Assembly: GCA_044375955.1 (NCBI GenBank)
Contig: JBILLS010000023.1
Location: forward strand, 1-33,026
Length of the DNA stretch: 33,026 nucleotides
Source: VGCC01 sp044375955
GTDB taxonomy: Bacteria > Actinomycetota > Actinomycetes > S36-B12
Direction: 5' to 3'
The notes beneath the pieces were generated by a model, which saw only the letters and a program-made list of their open reading frames with translations, made no database searches and was not told where the DNA came from. The translations under genes were made by a program, and so were the position numbers. Below are positions 14,714 through 22,534 of the stretch, piece after piece. Numbering within the stretch: position 1 is the stretch's first letter; each line of letters opens with the position of its first letter.

Positions 14714-15895
14714 ATGACATCGAACATGCAGGCACGCCCGAACGTCATCGCCGTGATGGGCGTCATCGCGGTGATCGCGTTCACACTGCGGGTGGGCCTC
14801 ACCAGCGTTCCTTCGGTTCTTGAGAGCATCCAGGAATCGACAGGGTGGAGCGACGTCACCCTCGGTGCACTGACCACGATTCCAGTTCTGTGCATGGGGG
14901 TCTTCGCGCTCCAGGTACCGCGCATCGCTCGGGGCATCGGGACGCGTGCCGCGGTGGCGATGGGACTCGTTCTCCTGGCAGCGGGTATGGCCCTGCGGGC
15001 GCTCGAGGCTGTTCCCGGTGTGCTCTTCGTGGCGGCATTCCTGGTCGGTATCGGCATCGCGGTGGTCTCGGGGCTGGTTCCCGCACTCGTTCGTGCGGTG
15101 ATCCCGACTGCGACGGGACTCGGCTCCGGCATTTGGACTGCGGTCATGTTCGCCGGCGCGGCGCTTGGTGGCGCACTGACCCCCACCTTCGCGCTCTGGT
15201 TCGGATCATGGGGTCTGGCGCTGGCCGCGTGGGCTATTCCGGCCGTGATCGCCGCCTTCCTCTGGTGGCCGACTCCGACGCCGCAGGGTGCGTCGACCGC
15301 AACATCCCCTGTGCGGATCCGGGAACTCCCATGGCGCGACCGTCGTGCCTGGGCGCTGACGCTCTACTCGGCGATGAACTCGATCGTCTTCTACAGCACC
15401 GTCGCCTGGTTGGCGCCGTCCTATGTCGAGCGTGGCTATTCGCAGGCAGCGGCGGGGGGCCTCTTCGGTGTGTACATCGTGGGAACCATCATCGCCGGAT
15501 TGTCGCTGCCTTGGGTCAGCCAGCATGTTCGAGCGCGTCGATCACTGCTGGCGGGAACGGTCATCGTGGCCACCCTCATGCTCGTTCTGATCGGTTTCGT
15601 GCCGGATGTGGCCACGCTGCTCGTCCTGGCCGTCTTCGGATTCACACTGAGTGGATCCTTCGCCCTGGTGCTCGCGTTCTTGAGCGAGTACGGGAATGAC
15701 TCGGCCGGCTCGACCCGACTCACGGCGATGGTCTTCTTCGTGACCTATGTCGTCGCTGCGCTCGGACCCCTGGTCATCGGCGCGCTGATAGCTGCTACCG
15801 ACTCATGGCCGCTCGTGTACGCCGTGTTGGCACTTCTCTGTCTCGCCCAGGTGGCATTCGTGCTGCCCTTGCGGCACAACGTCAGGATCGGGTGA
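14714..15895 (+). CDS. MFS transporter, CynX/NimT-like
   Basis: 393 residues with about 12 hydrophobic helices in two halves joined by a polar loop (WWPTPTPQGASTATSPVRIRELPWRD region near 190-220). The start region FTLRVGLTSVPSVLESIQ with the following TLGALTTIPVLCMGVFA resembles the cyanate/nitroimidazole (CynX/NimT) branch of the major facilitator superfamily. I chose ATG 14714 because the frame upstream (from 14528) runs through the APC gene and its terminator. TAGGGT (14700-14705) ends 8 nt before the ATG, so the 5' leader would be very short. It overlaps P450-2 tail to tail by 14 bp. The cargo is unknown; import or export of a small organic anion or nitrogen compound fits the setting. 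Confidence 0.88.
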   Translation: MTSNMQARPNVIAVMGVIAVIAFTLRVGLTSVPSVLESIQESTGWSDVTLGALTTIPVLCMGVFALQVPRIARGIGTRAAVAMGLVLLAAGMALRALEAVPGVLFVAAFLVGIGIAVVSGLVPALVRAVIPTATGLGSGIWTAVMFAGAALGGALTPTFALWFGSWGLALAAWAIPAVIAAFLWWPTPTPQGASTATSPVRIRELPWRDRRAWALTLYSAMNSIVFYSTVAWLAPSYVERGYSQAAAGGLFGVYIVGTIIAGLSLPWVSQHVRARRSLLAGTVIVATLMLVLIGFVPDVATLLVLAVFGFTLSGSFALVLAFLSEYGNDSAGSTRLTAMVFFVTYVVAALGPLVIGALIAATDSWPLVYAVLALLCLAQVAFVLPLRHNVRIG

Positions 15896-17111
15896 CGAGC
15901 CGAGCAGGGAGCGACGTGATCCCGTTGACGAAGTTGGACGGAGTCCGGATGATCGGCCCTGTGGGCTCGAATCGAATTCCACGTCGCACGATCTCCTCGA
16001 GGAGGATGCGGATCTCGAGTCGAGCGAGAGGTGCCCCGAGGCAGTGATGGGGCCCCTGCGCACCGAACGACACCATCTTGGGCTTGATCGGTCGCGCGAC
16101 GTCGAAGGTCTGTGGCTCTGTGAAGATCTGATCGTCGAAGTTCGCTGAGGCATACCAGATCACCACCTTGTCGCCTTCGTCGATAGCGACATCGTTGAGC
16201 ACCGTCGGACGAGTTGCGGTGCGTCGCATGTGGAGGACCGGTGTGGCGTAGCGGATGATCTCCTCGACGGCACCGGGGATGAGGTCGGGATCGCGGTGCA
16301 CCTTCTCGAGTTCATCGGGAAAGTCCATAAATGCCTTGATGCCATTACTGATCGCGGTGCGGGTGGTCTCGTTCCCGGCGAAGACGAGGAGCTGGAAGAG
16401 ATTCGCATACTCGGTTTCCGAGAGCCGATCTCCATCGATGGAGCTTTGGATCAATGCCGTGACGAGATCGTCCCGGGGATCACGTCGCCGCTCATCGCCG
16501 ATCCGCCTCCCGTAGTCGAAGAGCGCGAAGGCGGCGGGTGAGTTGAAGGGGAGGAGGTCCAGTGGTGTGGTGTTGCCGTAAGCATCGGGTGCGAGCTCCG
16601 CACCACCGGAGACCAGGTGGTCGCTCAGTTCCACCATGAAGTCGGCATCCTCGGCGGGCACGCCGAGAATTCCCACGATCACGCGAATCGGTAGTGGTGC
16701 CGAGATCGCTGGCACGACATCCACGTCGCCGACGAGGAGTGCCTCGTCAAGTAGCTCCTGGGTGATGAGGCGAGTCGTGTCCTCATAGTCGCGCACCCTG
16801 CGTCCGGTGAAAGCTGGCATTCCGAGTTTGCGTAGTCGCACGTGCTCGGGGGGATCGGTGTCGATGAGTGAACGTCGGGCATCCATCTGCCGCGGAGTGA
16901 GATCCCAGAGATTCGTCATACCGCGGGCACTTGAATAGGTCTCCGGGTCCCGTGTCACGGTGACCAGATCCTCGTAGCGGGTCACCGACCAGAACGGTCG
17001 ACCGTCGTACAGGAGTGATGCCACAGGGTCGGTGTCACGCATTCGCCGGAAGACTTCATGCGGGATCCCCGTCGTGTACGTCAATGGATCCGTGATGTCG
17101 ATGGTGCTCAT
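15882..17111 (-). CDS. Cytochrome P450 (P450-2)
   Basis: 409-residue soluble P450, clearly related to P450-1. The I-helix motif AGNETTR is at 245-251, ExxR lies in EEIIR (283-287), and the haem loop FGAQGPHHCLG gives ligand C357. The start ATG 17111 overlaps the ADH stop (ATGA), so it is co-transcribed with ADH from the 18.1-kb promoter region. P450 plus alcohol dehydrogenase in one operon suggests hydroxylation of a carbon followed by oxidation to the aldehyde or ketone. No ferredoxin or ferredoxin reductase is encoded nearby, as with P450-1. The substrate cannot be inferred beyond the amine/N-heterocycle context. Confidence 0.94.
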   Translation of the reverse strand: MSTIDITDPLTYTTGIPHEVFRRMRDTDPVASLLYDGRPFWSVTRYEDLVTVTRDPETYSSARGMTNLWDLTPRQMDARRSLIDTDPPEHVRLRKLGMPAFTGRRVRDYEDTTRLITQELLDEALLVGDVDVVPAISAPLPIRVIVGILGVPAEDADFMVELSDHLVSGGAELAPDAYGNTTPLDLLPFNSPAAFALFDYGRRIGDERRRDPRDDLVTALIQSSIDGDRLSETEYANLFQLLVFAGNETTRTAISNGIKAFMDFPDELEKVHRDPDLIPGAVEEIIRYATPVLHMRRTATRPTVLNDVAIDEGDKVVIWYASANFDDQIFTEPQTFDVARPIKPKMVSFGAQGPHHCLGAPLARLEIRILLEEIVRRGIRFEPTGPIIRTPSNFVNGITSLPARLVTRS

Positions 17112-18073
17112 CGCGTCGACCCGGGAACGATCACGAACCGGCCTCGGACGTCACCCTCGGCCAGCCGCTCGTGGGCCCTCGGCACTTCGTCGAGAGTGAT
17201 CTCCTCGATCGGGGAGTGCAGCGGGTGGCGTTGCGCCAGATCCACGAGTTCGCCCAATTGGGTGCGGGTACCCCACACCGATGTCATGAAACGGGCCTCG
17301 TGCGGCACAGCACCGAAGCCGAATGGGATCGTCCCTCCGTAGAGGCCGACCACCACGGCGATCCCCTGACGGGCCACGTGATCGCGGGCGGTTTCGAGGG
17401 TCGCCTCCGCACCGACGAAGTCGATGACGGCCGTGAACGTGCCTTCCACCTCGCCGGGTGCGACGACATCGTTCGCGCCGAGATCGCGGGCGATCGCGCG
17501 TTTGGCGTCGGACGCGTCGACGACAGTGATGTGCGAGTCCGACTGGACCCTCAGAAACTGCAGCCCGAACTGTCCGAGGCCACCCGCCCCGATCACGAGG
17601 ACACGCGGTGCCCGCGCCTCCCGGAGTGTGGGGAGGACGTGGCTGACCGCGCGGTACGCGGTGAGTCCCCCGCAGGCCAGTGGCGCGGCGTGCGCGGGAT
17701 CGAGACTGCCGAGGGGCACCAGGTACCCCTCATCGGGAACGGCCATCCGCTCGGCGTATCCGCCATCGCGGACCAGTCCCGCTTCCGTCGCGTTCGGGCA
17801 GATCATCTCCTGCTGAGAGGAGCAGGCCCAGCAGTCCGACTTCCGGCAGCCCCAGCACGCATAGACCAGAACGGGGCCGAGCCGGGGGTGACGGGCGGCG
17901 ACCTCGTGCCCGAGGATGACCGGGAGGGTCGTCGGGTAGTCCCCGGCGACCGCATGGAGGTCCGAGTGGCAGATCCCGCAGGCCAGAACGTCAACGACCG
18001 TGTCCCCGATCGGGTCGGGCACCTCCCGGACCTCCAGGGGTGTGCCCGGCTGGCTCAACACCACAGCGCGCAT
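17108..18073 (-). CDS. Zinc-dependent alcohol dehydrogenase (MDR family)
   Basis: 321 residues, a medium-chain dehydrogenase. Catalytic zinc side: CGICHSDLH and GHE. Structural-zinc cysteines are clustered in ACWGCRKSDCWAC with a further CPN. Rossmann motif GAGGLGQFGLQF is followed by a strand ending in VVDASD, whose acidic residue favours NAD+. The stretch between GHE and the cysteine cluster is short (HEVAARHPRLGPVLVYACWGC), about a dozen residues less than in typical members, so the usual GDRV loop is missing. The frame is intact, so this is an in-frame shortening. ATG 18073 is chosen with a modest AAGGGAT upstream; the frame is open far upstream but that part is antisense to GS-3. First gene of an operon with P450-2. 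Confidence 0.88.
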   Translation of the reverse strand: MRAVVLSQPGTPLEVREVPDPIGDTVVDVLACGICHSDLHAVAGDYPTTLPVILGHEVAARHPRLGPVLVYACWGCRKSDCWACSSQQEMICPNATEAGLVRDGGYAERMAVPDEGYLVPLGSLDPAHAAPLACGGLTAYRAVSHVLPTLREARAPRVLVIGAGGLGQFGLQFLRVQSDSHITVVDASDAKRAIARDLGANDVVAPGEVEGTFTAVIDFVGAEATLETARDHVARQGIAVVVGLYGGTIPFGFGAVPHEARFMTSVWGTRTQLGELVDLAQRHPLHSPIEEITLDEVPRAHERLAEGDVRGRFVIVPGSTR

Positions 18074-18157
18074 GGGGATCCCTTCACGATTTCGCCTCCA
18101 ACGACTGCTCCGCACACTACATTTATCAAGTATTAGATTTCTAGGAAAGGACCGAAT
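18074..18157. promoter_or_regulatory. Divergent ADH / GS-3 promoter region, AT-rich patch
   Basis: The 84-bp space has an AT-rich patch at 18119-18144, unusual for this GC-rich window, with TTATCAAG, TATTAG and TAGATT elements that could serve as -10 boxes or an operator. TTATCAA also occurs, on the minus strand, in the ACAD-2/ALDH promoter region (22501-22495). The GS-3 ribosome binding site AGGAAAGG is at the right end. I could not assign -35/-10 pairs with confidence. Confidence 0.4.
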
Positions 18158-19489
18158 GTGACCCAGACCTGGGCCGACGTCGCGCGTCTGTGCGAGGAGA
18201 ACGACGTCCACACGGTCGAGTGCCTCTTCGTCGACACCTGGGGCATTCCGCGCGGCAAGCGGATCCCGACCCGGCAGTTCCTTCGGGGCGCCGGCTTCGC
18301 GATCGCCAACGTCGCCTACACCTGGGATCCCACCTGTTTCATCTTCGGCACCCCCTGGGTCGACGAGTCCGATGGATTCCCGGACATGCACGCTGTTCCC
18401 GATCTCGCGTCGTTCCGAATCGCCGGGTGGACCGAGGGAGTCGCTGTCGTCATCTGCGACACCTTCCATCCGAACTCGCACGCGCCAATCGAGATGGATG
18501 CACGCGCGATGCTCAAGCGCCAGATCGCACGATTCTCCGATCTCGGTTTCACCGTGAACGCCGCCACCGAACTCGAGTGCCACTTCTTCACATCGGACTG
18601 GGAACCGTTGTATTCGGATGTCAACTGCTACTCCATCGCGCGCGGTGCGGAGATGGAGTACTTCATGCTCGACATCCGCGAGTCCCTCCGTAAGACGGGA
18701 ATCGAAGTAGAAGCATCGAATGTCGAGTACGGCCCCGGGCAGACCGAGATCAACCTGCGCTACGGACCGATCATGGAGATGGCCGACACCACGGTGCTCT
18801 TCAAGTACATCGTGCGGCTTGTCGCCAGGCGGCACGGCATCAACACGACGTTCATGGCCAAGCCCTATCTCACCGAGGCGGGAAATGGCATGCACGTGCA
18901 TCAATCACTCTGCCGCGACGGCGTGAATGTCTTCGCCGAGCGTGATGAGGACTCCGTGGTAGGTAACTCGACCATGCGCAAGTACCTCACGGGACTTCTC
19001 GCACATCACCGGGAACTGCAATTGGTGATGACGCCGACGATCAGCGGGTACAAGCGCGTGGAGGACTACTCCTTCTCGCCGACCCAGGTGACCTGGGGTC
19101 TCGACCATCGGCTCGTGGGTGTCCGCTCGATCGTCGGTGCGGGGGAGGCCAATCGACTCGAGGTGCGGTGGGCGGCCGCCGACGCCAATCCCTATCTGGT
19201 CCTGGCGGGCTGCCTGGCCGCTGGCATGGATGGCCTCATGAGCGAGTACTCCCTCATCCCCCAGGTCGTAGGCGACCCACATGCGGATGAGACATGGGAC
19301 CGTCTCCCGACAAGTCTGCGCGGAGCCATCGCGAACTTCGACACACCGTTCACGCGGGCGACATTCGGGGACACCTTTGTCGAGAACTTCTTGATCATGC
19401 AGAATCGTGAAGCGGACGAGTTCGATCACAATGCCGCCGGTGAGGGTGTAACGGAGTGGGAGATCGCCCGGTATCGAGCAGTGATCTGA
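18158..19489 (+). CDS. Glutamine synthetase-like gamma-glutamylamide synthetase (GS-3)
   Basis: 443 residues, full length, GS-like amide ligase. Conserved ligands: E138 and E140 (TELEC), E190 (NVEY), E197 (QTE), H246 (GNGMHVHQS), R300 (YKRV) and R318 (WGLDHR). The loop at the Glu327 position is replaced (EDYSFSP). This differs from true glutamine synthetases and fits use of an organic amine. The start is GTG 18158 behind AGGAAAGG; an ATG four bases upstream is followed at once by a stop. GATase-2 starts 2 bp after its stop and the CoA-transferase overlaps that, giving a ligase-hydrolase-transferase operon. The gene is much diverged from GS-1 and GS-2, so it probably serves a different amine or step. 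Confidence 0.9.
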   Translation: MTQTWADVARLCEENDVHTVECLFVDTWGIPRGKRIPTRQFLRGAGFAIANVAYTWDPTCFIFGTPWVDESDGFPDMHAVPDLASFRIAGWTEGVAVVICDTFHPNSHAPIEMDARAMLKRQIARFSDLGFTVNAATELECHFFTSDWEPLYSDVNCYSIARGAEMEYFMLDIRESLRKTGIEVEASNVEYGPGQTEINLRYGPIMEMADTTVLFKYIVRLVARRHGINTTFMAKPYLTEAGNGMHVHQSLCRDGVNVFAERDEDSVVGNSTMRKYLTGLLAHHRELQLVMTPTISGYKRVEDYSFSPTQVTWGLDHRLVGVRSIVGAGEANRLEVRWAAADANPYLVLAGCLAAGMDGLMSEYSLIPQVVGDPHADETWDRLPTSLRGAIANFDTPFTRATFGDTFVENFLIMQNREADEFDHNAAGEGVTEWEIARYRAVI

Positions 19490-19491
19490 CA

Positions 19492-20181
19492 ATGCGGGTC
19501 CTATTGATCTGCCATGAACCCCATGGGTCACCGGGCGTCATCGGTCGCTTACTGCGCGAACGCGGTGTGGACACTCAGACGCACATCGTGCTCGAGGATC
19601 CCGCTAGCCCCAACACAGCCTTTCCCGACCCCGGGGAGTTCGATGCCGTGATCTCCTTCGGTTCCTTCTGCAACGCCTACGACCCGAGTGTGCGCACCTG
19701 GGTCGAACCGGAGGTCGCACTGATCTCCGACATGGTGGAACGGGACATCCCCTATCTCGGAGTGTGCTTCGGCGGCCAGTTGCTGGCGGAGGCGCTTGGG
19801 GGATCCGTCGAGCGTGCACCGGCGGGAACGGATGAGATCGGCTTGATCCACTTCGACTCCGCTATCCCCGAGGTCCCCGGTGGACCGTGGTTCAGCTGGC
19901 ATGAGGACCGGACCACGCTTCCGGACCACGTCACGGTCCTCGGGCGCAACCAGAACGCCCCGCAGTTGTTCCGCCACGGGCGTGCAGTGGGCACCCAGTT
20001 CCATCCGGAGGCAGAAATCCCACTCGTGCGCACGTGGACCGAGATGGGTGCGGACCATATTCCCGAGCGGACCTCGGCCGTCGAGATACTCGATGACCTG
20101 GATGCGCAGCGCTCGCTGCTCGAGGCGAACTGCGCACGGCTCGTCGATTGGTTCCTCGAGGATGTGGCCCGTGGCCGCTGA
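19492..20181 (+). CDS. Class I glutamine amidotransferase-like gamma-glutamyl hydrolase (GATase-2)
   Basis: 229 residues, paralogue of GATase-1. The triad is C92 (GVCFGGQ), H171 and E173 (QFHPEAE). Shared features with GATase-1 include the DPASPNTAFPDPGEFD-like segment, the GSxxxAxD turn and a GPWFxxHxDR strand. ATG 19492 lies 2 bp after the GS-3 stop with no clear ribosome binding site, so it is probably translated by coupling. It ends inside the start of the CoA-transferase (11-bp overlap). Hydrolysis of the gamma-glutamyl amide made by GS-3, or of its oxidised form, is the expected role. Confidence 0.88.
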   Translation: MRVLLICHEPHGSPGVIGRLLRERGVDTQTHIVLEDPASPNTAFPDPGEFDAVISFGSFCNAYDPSVRTWVEPEVALISDMVERDIPYLGVCFGGQLLAEALGGSVERAPAGTDEIGLIHFDSAIPEVPGGPWFSWHEDRTTLPDHVTVLGRNQNAPQLFRHGRAVGTQFHPEAEIPLVRTWTEMGADHIPERTSAVEILDDLDAQRSLLEANCARLVDWFLEDVARGR

Positions 20182-21337
20182 GAGTCCCCTCGCCGGCATC
20201 ATCGTGGTCTCGATGGAGCAGGCGATCTCCGCCCCGTTCGCCAGCCGCCAGTTGGCCGATCTCGGTGCGACGGTCATCAAGGTCGAGCGCTCGGACGGTG
20301 ACCTTGCCCGGCACTACGACTCCGTCGTCTCGGGCATCTCAGCTTTCTTCTTTTGGGCGAATCGCGGTAAGCAGTCTCTGGCCCTCAACCTCGACGACCC
20401 CGGAGCGGATCGTCTGCTCGAGGAACTCATCGCCGGCGCCGACGTATTCCTGCACAACCTGTCGCCGGAGGCCGCCGCTCGGCGACACCTCGATGCCACG
20501 TCCCTGCACGCACGGTTCCCGCACCTGATCGCGTGCGAGATATCCGGCTACGGCGTCGGTGGACCGAGGAGTGCGGACAAGGCCTACGACCTCGCGATCC
20601 AGGCCGAGGCGGGTGTCTTCTCCATCACGGGTGACGAGGAGATGAGCAAGGTCGGATTCTCTGCCGCGGACATCTCCGCCGGGATGTATGCCCTCAGTTC
20701 CATCCTGGCGGCGTTGGTCAAACGCGAGCGCACAGGGCATGGTTCGGCGATCTCGATATCCATGCTCGACTGTCTGGCCGAATGGGTGTCCGCTCCCATG
20801 TATGCCGCCGTCTACGGAGGAGGGCAGGCACCGCGCACCGGGCGGAGGCATCACGCCATCGCGCCTTACGGAACGTTCGCCCTGAGCGACGGGAGCACGA
20901 TCCTCGTTGCCGTCCAGTCGGATCGGGAGTGGAGGGATATGGCCGCCCATCTGCTCGAGCAGCCGGATCTCGGAACCGATGCTCGTTTCGCATCCAACGC
21001 CGACCGCATCCGTAATGTCGAGGAACTCGAGGAATTGATCCGTGCGGTGCTCCAGTCTCTGACGCCGGAGCAGGCGCGGGCACGTCTCCGTGCGGGACGT
21101 ACGGCTGTCGCGCAGGTCAACGACCTCCGAGGTGTGTGGGAGCACCCGCAACTACGTGCGCGAGATCATTTCCATGCGGTCCGCACTGAGCACGGTGATG
21201 TCGAGATGATTGATGCCCCATTCGGATTCGTGGACGGTGCCCCGGGTCCAGGGTGGATTCCCGCATTGAACGAACACGATCCAGCGGTGATCGCCCGCGT
21301 GCGTGAGCGCGGTGCACGTGCTCTGAGCGATCAGTAG
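20171..21337 (+). CDS. Class III (CaiB/BaiF-type) CoA-transferase
   Basis: 388 residues. The family pattern is clear: SAPFASRQLADLGATVIKVER at the N-terminus, WANRGKQSLALNLDDPGA, and the catalytic aspartate D167 in SAADISAG, which aligns with D169 of formyl-CoA transferase. It moves CoA between carboxylic acids. The start is GTG 20171 with GAGGA 8 nt upstream; an in-frame ATG at 20162 overlaps that site and is less likely. It is the third gene of the GS-3 operon and overlaps ACAD-2 tail to tail by 7 bp. It probably activates the acid left after amine removal so that ACAD-2 can oxidise it. Confidence 0.92.
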   Translation: MAAESPLAGIIVVSMEQAISAPFASRQLADLGATVIKVERSDGDLARHYDSVVSGISAFFFWANRGKQSLALNLDDPGADRLLEELIAGADVFLHNLSPEAAARRHLDATSLHARFPHLIACEISGYGVGGPRSADKAYDLAIQAEAGVFSITGDEEMSKVGFSAADISAGMYALSSILAALVKRERTGHGSAISISMLDCLAEWVSAPMYAAVYGGGQAPRTGRRHHAIAPYGTFALSDGSTILVAVQSDREWRDMAAHLLEQPDLGTDARFASNADRIRNVEELEELIRAVLQSLTPEQARARLRAGRTAVAQVNDLRGVWEHPQLRARDHFHAVRTEHGDVEMIDAPFGFVDGAPGPGWIPALNEHDPAVIARVRERGARALSDQ

Positions 21338-22479
21338 GACTTCGGCAGCCCGAGGACGTGCTGGCCGAGATAGGCCAACACGAGGTTGTTGTTGATCGGT
21401 GCAACCTGATAGAGCCGTGTCTCACGGAACTTGCGTTCTATGTCGTACTCGACTGCGAAGCCGAATCCCCCGTGGGTGTCCAAGGCGGCATTGACGGCGC
21501 CCCACGAGGCCTCTGACGCCAGGTACTTGGCCATGTTCGCCTCTTCCGCGCACTTCTCACCAGCGTCGTAGAGGCGTGCCGCCTCGAACCGCACGAGGTC
21601 GGCCGCGCGCAGCTGCGCATAGGCCCGCGCGAGGGGGAATTGCACTCCCTGATTAGCACCGATGGGGCGACCGAAGACCTCGCGCTCATTCGCATAGGCG
21701 ATGGCGCGATCAAGGACGAATCGTCCATCGCCGATGCACTCGGAAGCGATGAGGATCCGTTCCGCATTCATGCCATCCAGGATGTACCGGAAACCACGTC
21801 CTTCCTCACCGACGAGTGCCTCAGCGGGAATCACCACGTCGTCGAAGAAGACTTCGGTGGTGTTGTGGTTCATCATCGTCGGGATCGGCGTGATGGTTAG
21901 TCCTGGAAGATCGCGCATATCGAACAGGAATGTTGATAAACCGTCAGTGGGTTTCGCGCACTGCTCATAGGGAGTGGTGCGTGCGAGCAGCAACATGAGA
22001 TCCGAGTGCAGGGCGCGCGATGTCCAGATCTTCTGGCCGTTGATGCGCCAGCCATCGTTCGTCCGCTCTGCGCGTGTGCGAACGCGCGTGGTCTCCGATC
22101 CGGCACCTGGCTCAGTGACACCGAATGCCTGAAGACGGAGTTCCCCTGACGCGATGCGGGGTAGGTACTCGCGCTTCTGCTCCTCGCTGCCGTGCCGCAG
22201 CAGCGTGCCCATGATGTACATCTGCGCGTGGCAGGCCGAGGGGTTACCGCCCGACGCGGCGATTTCCTCCAAGATCACCGACGCCTCGGTCAGCGTGGCT
22301 CCGCCGCCGCCGTATTCCTCGGGGATGAGTGCGGCGAGGTATCCCGAGTCGGTGAGGGCGTTGACGAACTCGGTGGGGTAGCCGTCCGGTTCGAGACCCC
22401 GCCAGTACGGGCCGTCGAACTTCTCGCAGACGTCGCGGACGCCGTCCCGCAGGTCGTCGTGCATCGACTCGAACCGCAT
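21331..22479 (-). CDS. Acyl-CoA dehydrogenase (ACAD-2)
   Basis: 382 residues in the standard ACAD order: helical N-domain with LIPEEYGGGG, flavin signature VTEPGAGSETT (121-131), middle domain with INGQKIWTS, and C-domain DTHGGFGFAVEYDIERKFRETR. The canonical Glu site near the C-terminus reads YQVAPIN, lacking Glu. E240 in GMNAERI matches the alternative catalytic base of isovaleryl-CoA dehydrogenase, so it may act on branched or hindered acyl-CoAs. I prefer ATG 22479; a TTG two codons earlier is possible. TACAAA lies exactly 6 nt before the ATG on the minus strand and no ribosome binding site is seen. It is divergent from ALDH. Confidence 0.92.
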   Translation of the reverse strand: MRFESMHDDLRDGVRDVCEKFDGPYWRGLEPDGYPTEFVNALTDSGYLAALIPEEYGGGGATLTEASVILEEIAASGGNPSACHAQMYIMGTLLRHGSEEQKREYLPRIASGELRLQAFGVTEPGAGSETTRVRTRAERTNDGWRINGQKIWTSRALHSDLMLLLARTTPYEQCAKPTDGLSTFLFDMRDLPGLTITPIPTMMNHNTTEVFFDDVVIPAEALVGEEGRGFRYILDGMNAERILIASECIGDGRFVLDRAIAYANEREVFGRPIGANQGVQFPLARAYAQLRAADLVRFEAARLYDAGEKCAEEANMAKYLASEASWGAVNAALDTHGGFGFAVEYDIERKFRETRLYQVAPINNNLVLAYLGQHVLGLPKSY

Positions 22480-22534
22480 GGGCAATTTGTATCATTGATA
22501 AGAAATACAAGCCAGGGGCGGCAAGAATGGCCCC
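22480..22534. promoter_or_regulatory. ACAD-2 / ALDH divergent promoter region with GntR-type inverted repeats
   Basis: In only 55 bp there are two nested symmetries: TTGTAT (22487-22492) with ATACAA (22505-22510), and the 11-bp palindrome TATCATTGATA (22490-22500). The TTGTAT...ATACAA form resembles sites of FCD-type GntR proteins, and such a regulator is encoded as the second gene of the ALDH operon. Minus-strand TACAAA may be the ACAD-2 -10 box. Confidence 0.5.

Noticed and set aside
13719..14735. Long minus-strand frame opposite the APC permease
   Set aside because: Composition is dominated by Arg, Asp, Glu and Gly repeats typical of the antisense of a membrane protein gene, and it crosses the terminator.
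14737..14744. A further CCCGAACG in the early MFS coding region as a fifth TetR site
   Set aside because: The left arm is missing and the position is inside the gene, after the start codon, unlike the other four. It is probably chance.
20162..20173. ATG 20162 as CoA-transferase start
   Set aside because: It overlaps the GAGGA sequence that serves GTG 20171 at ideal spacing, and the added residues are not family-like.
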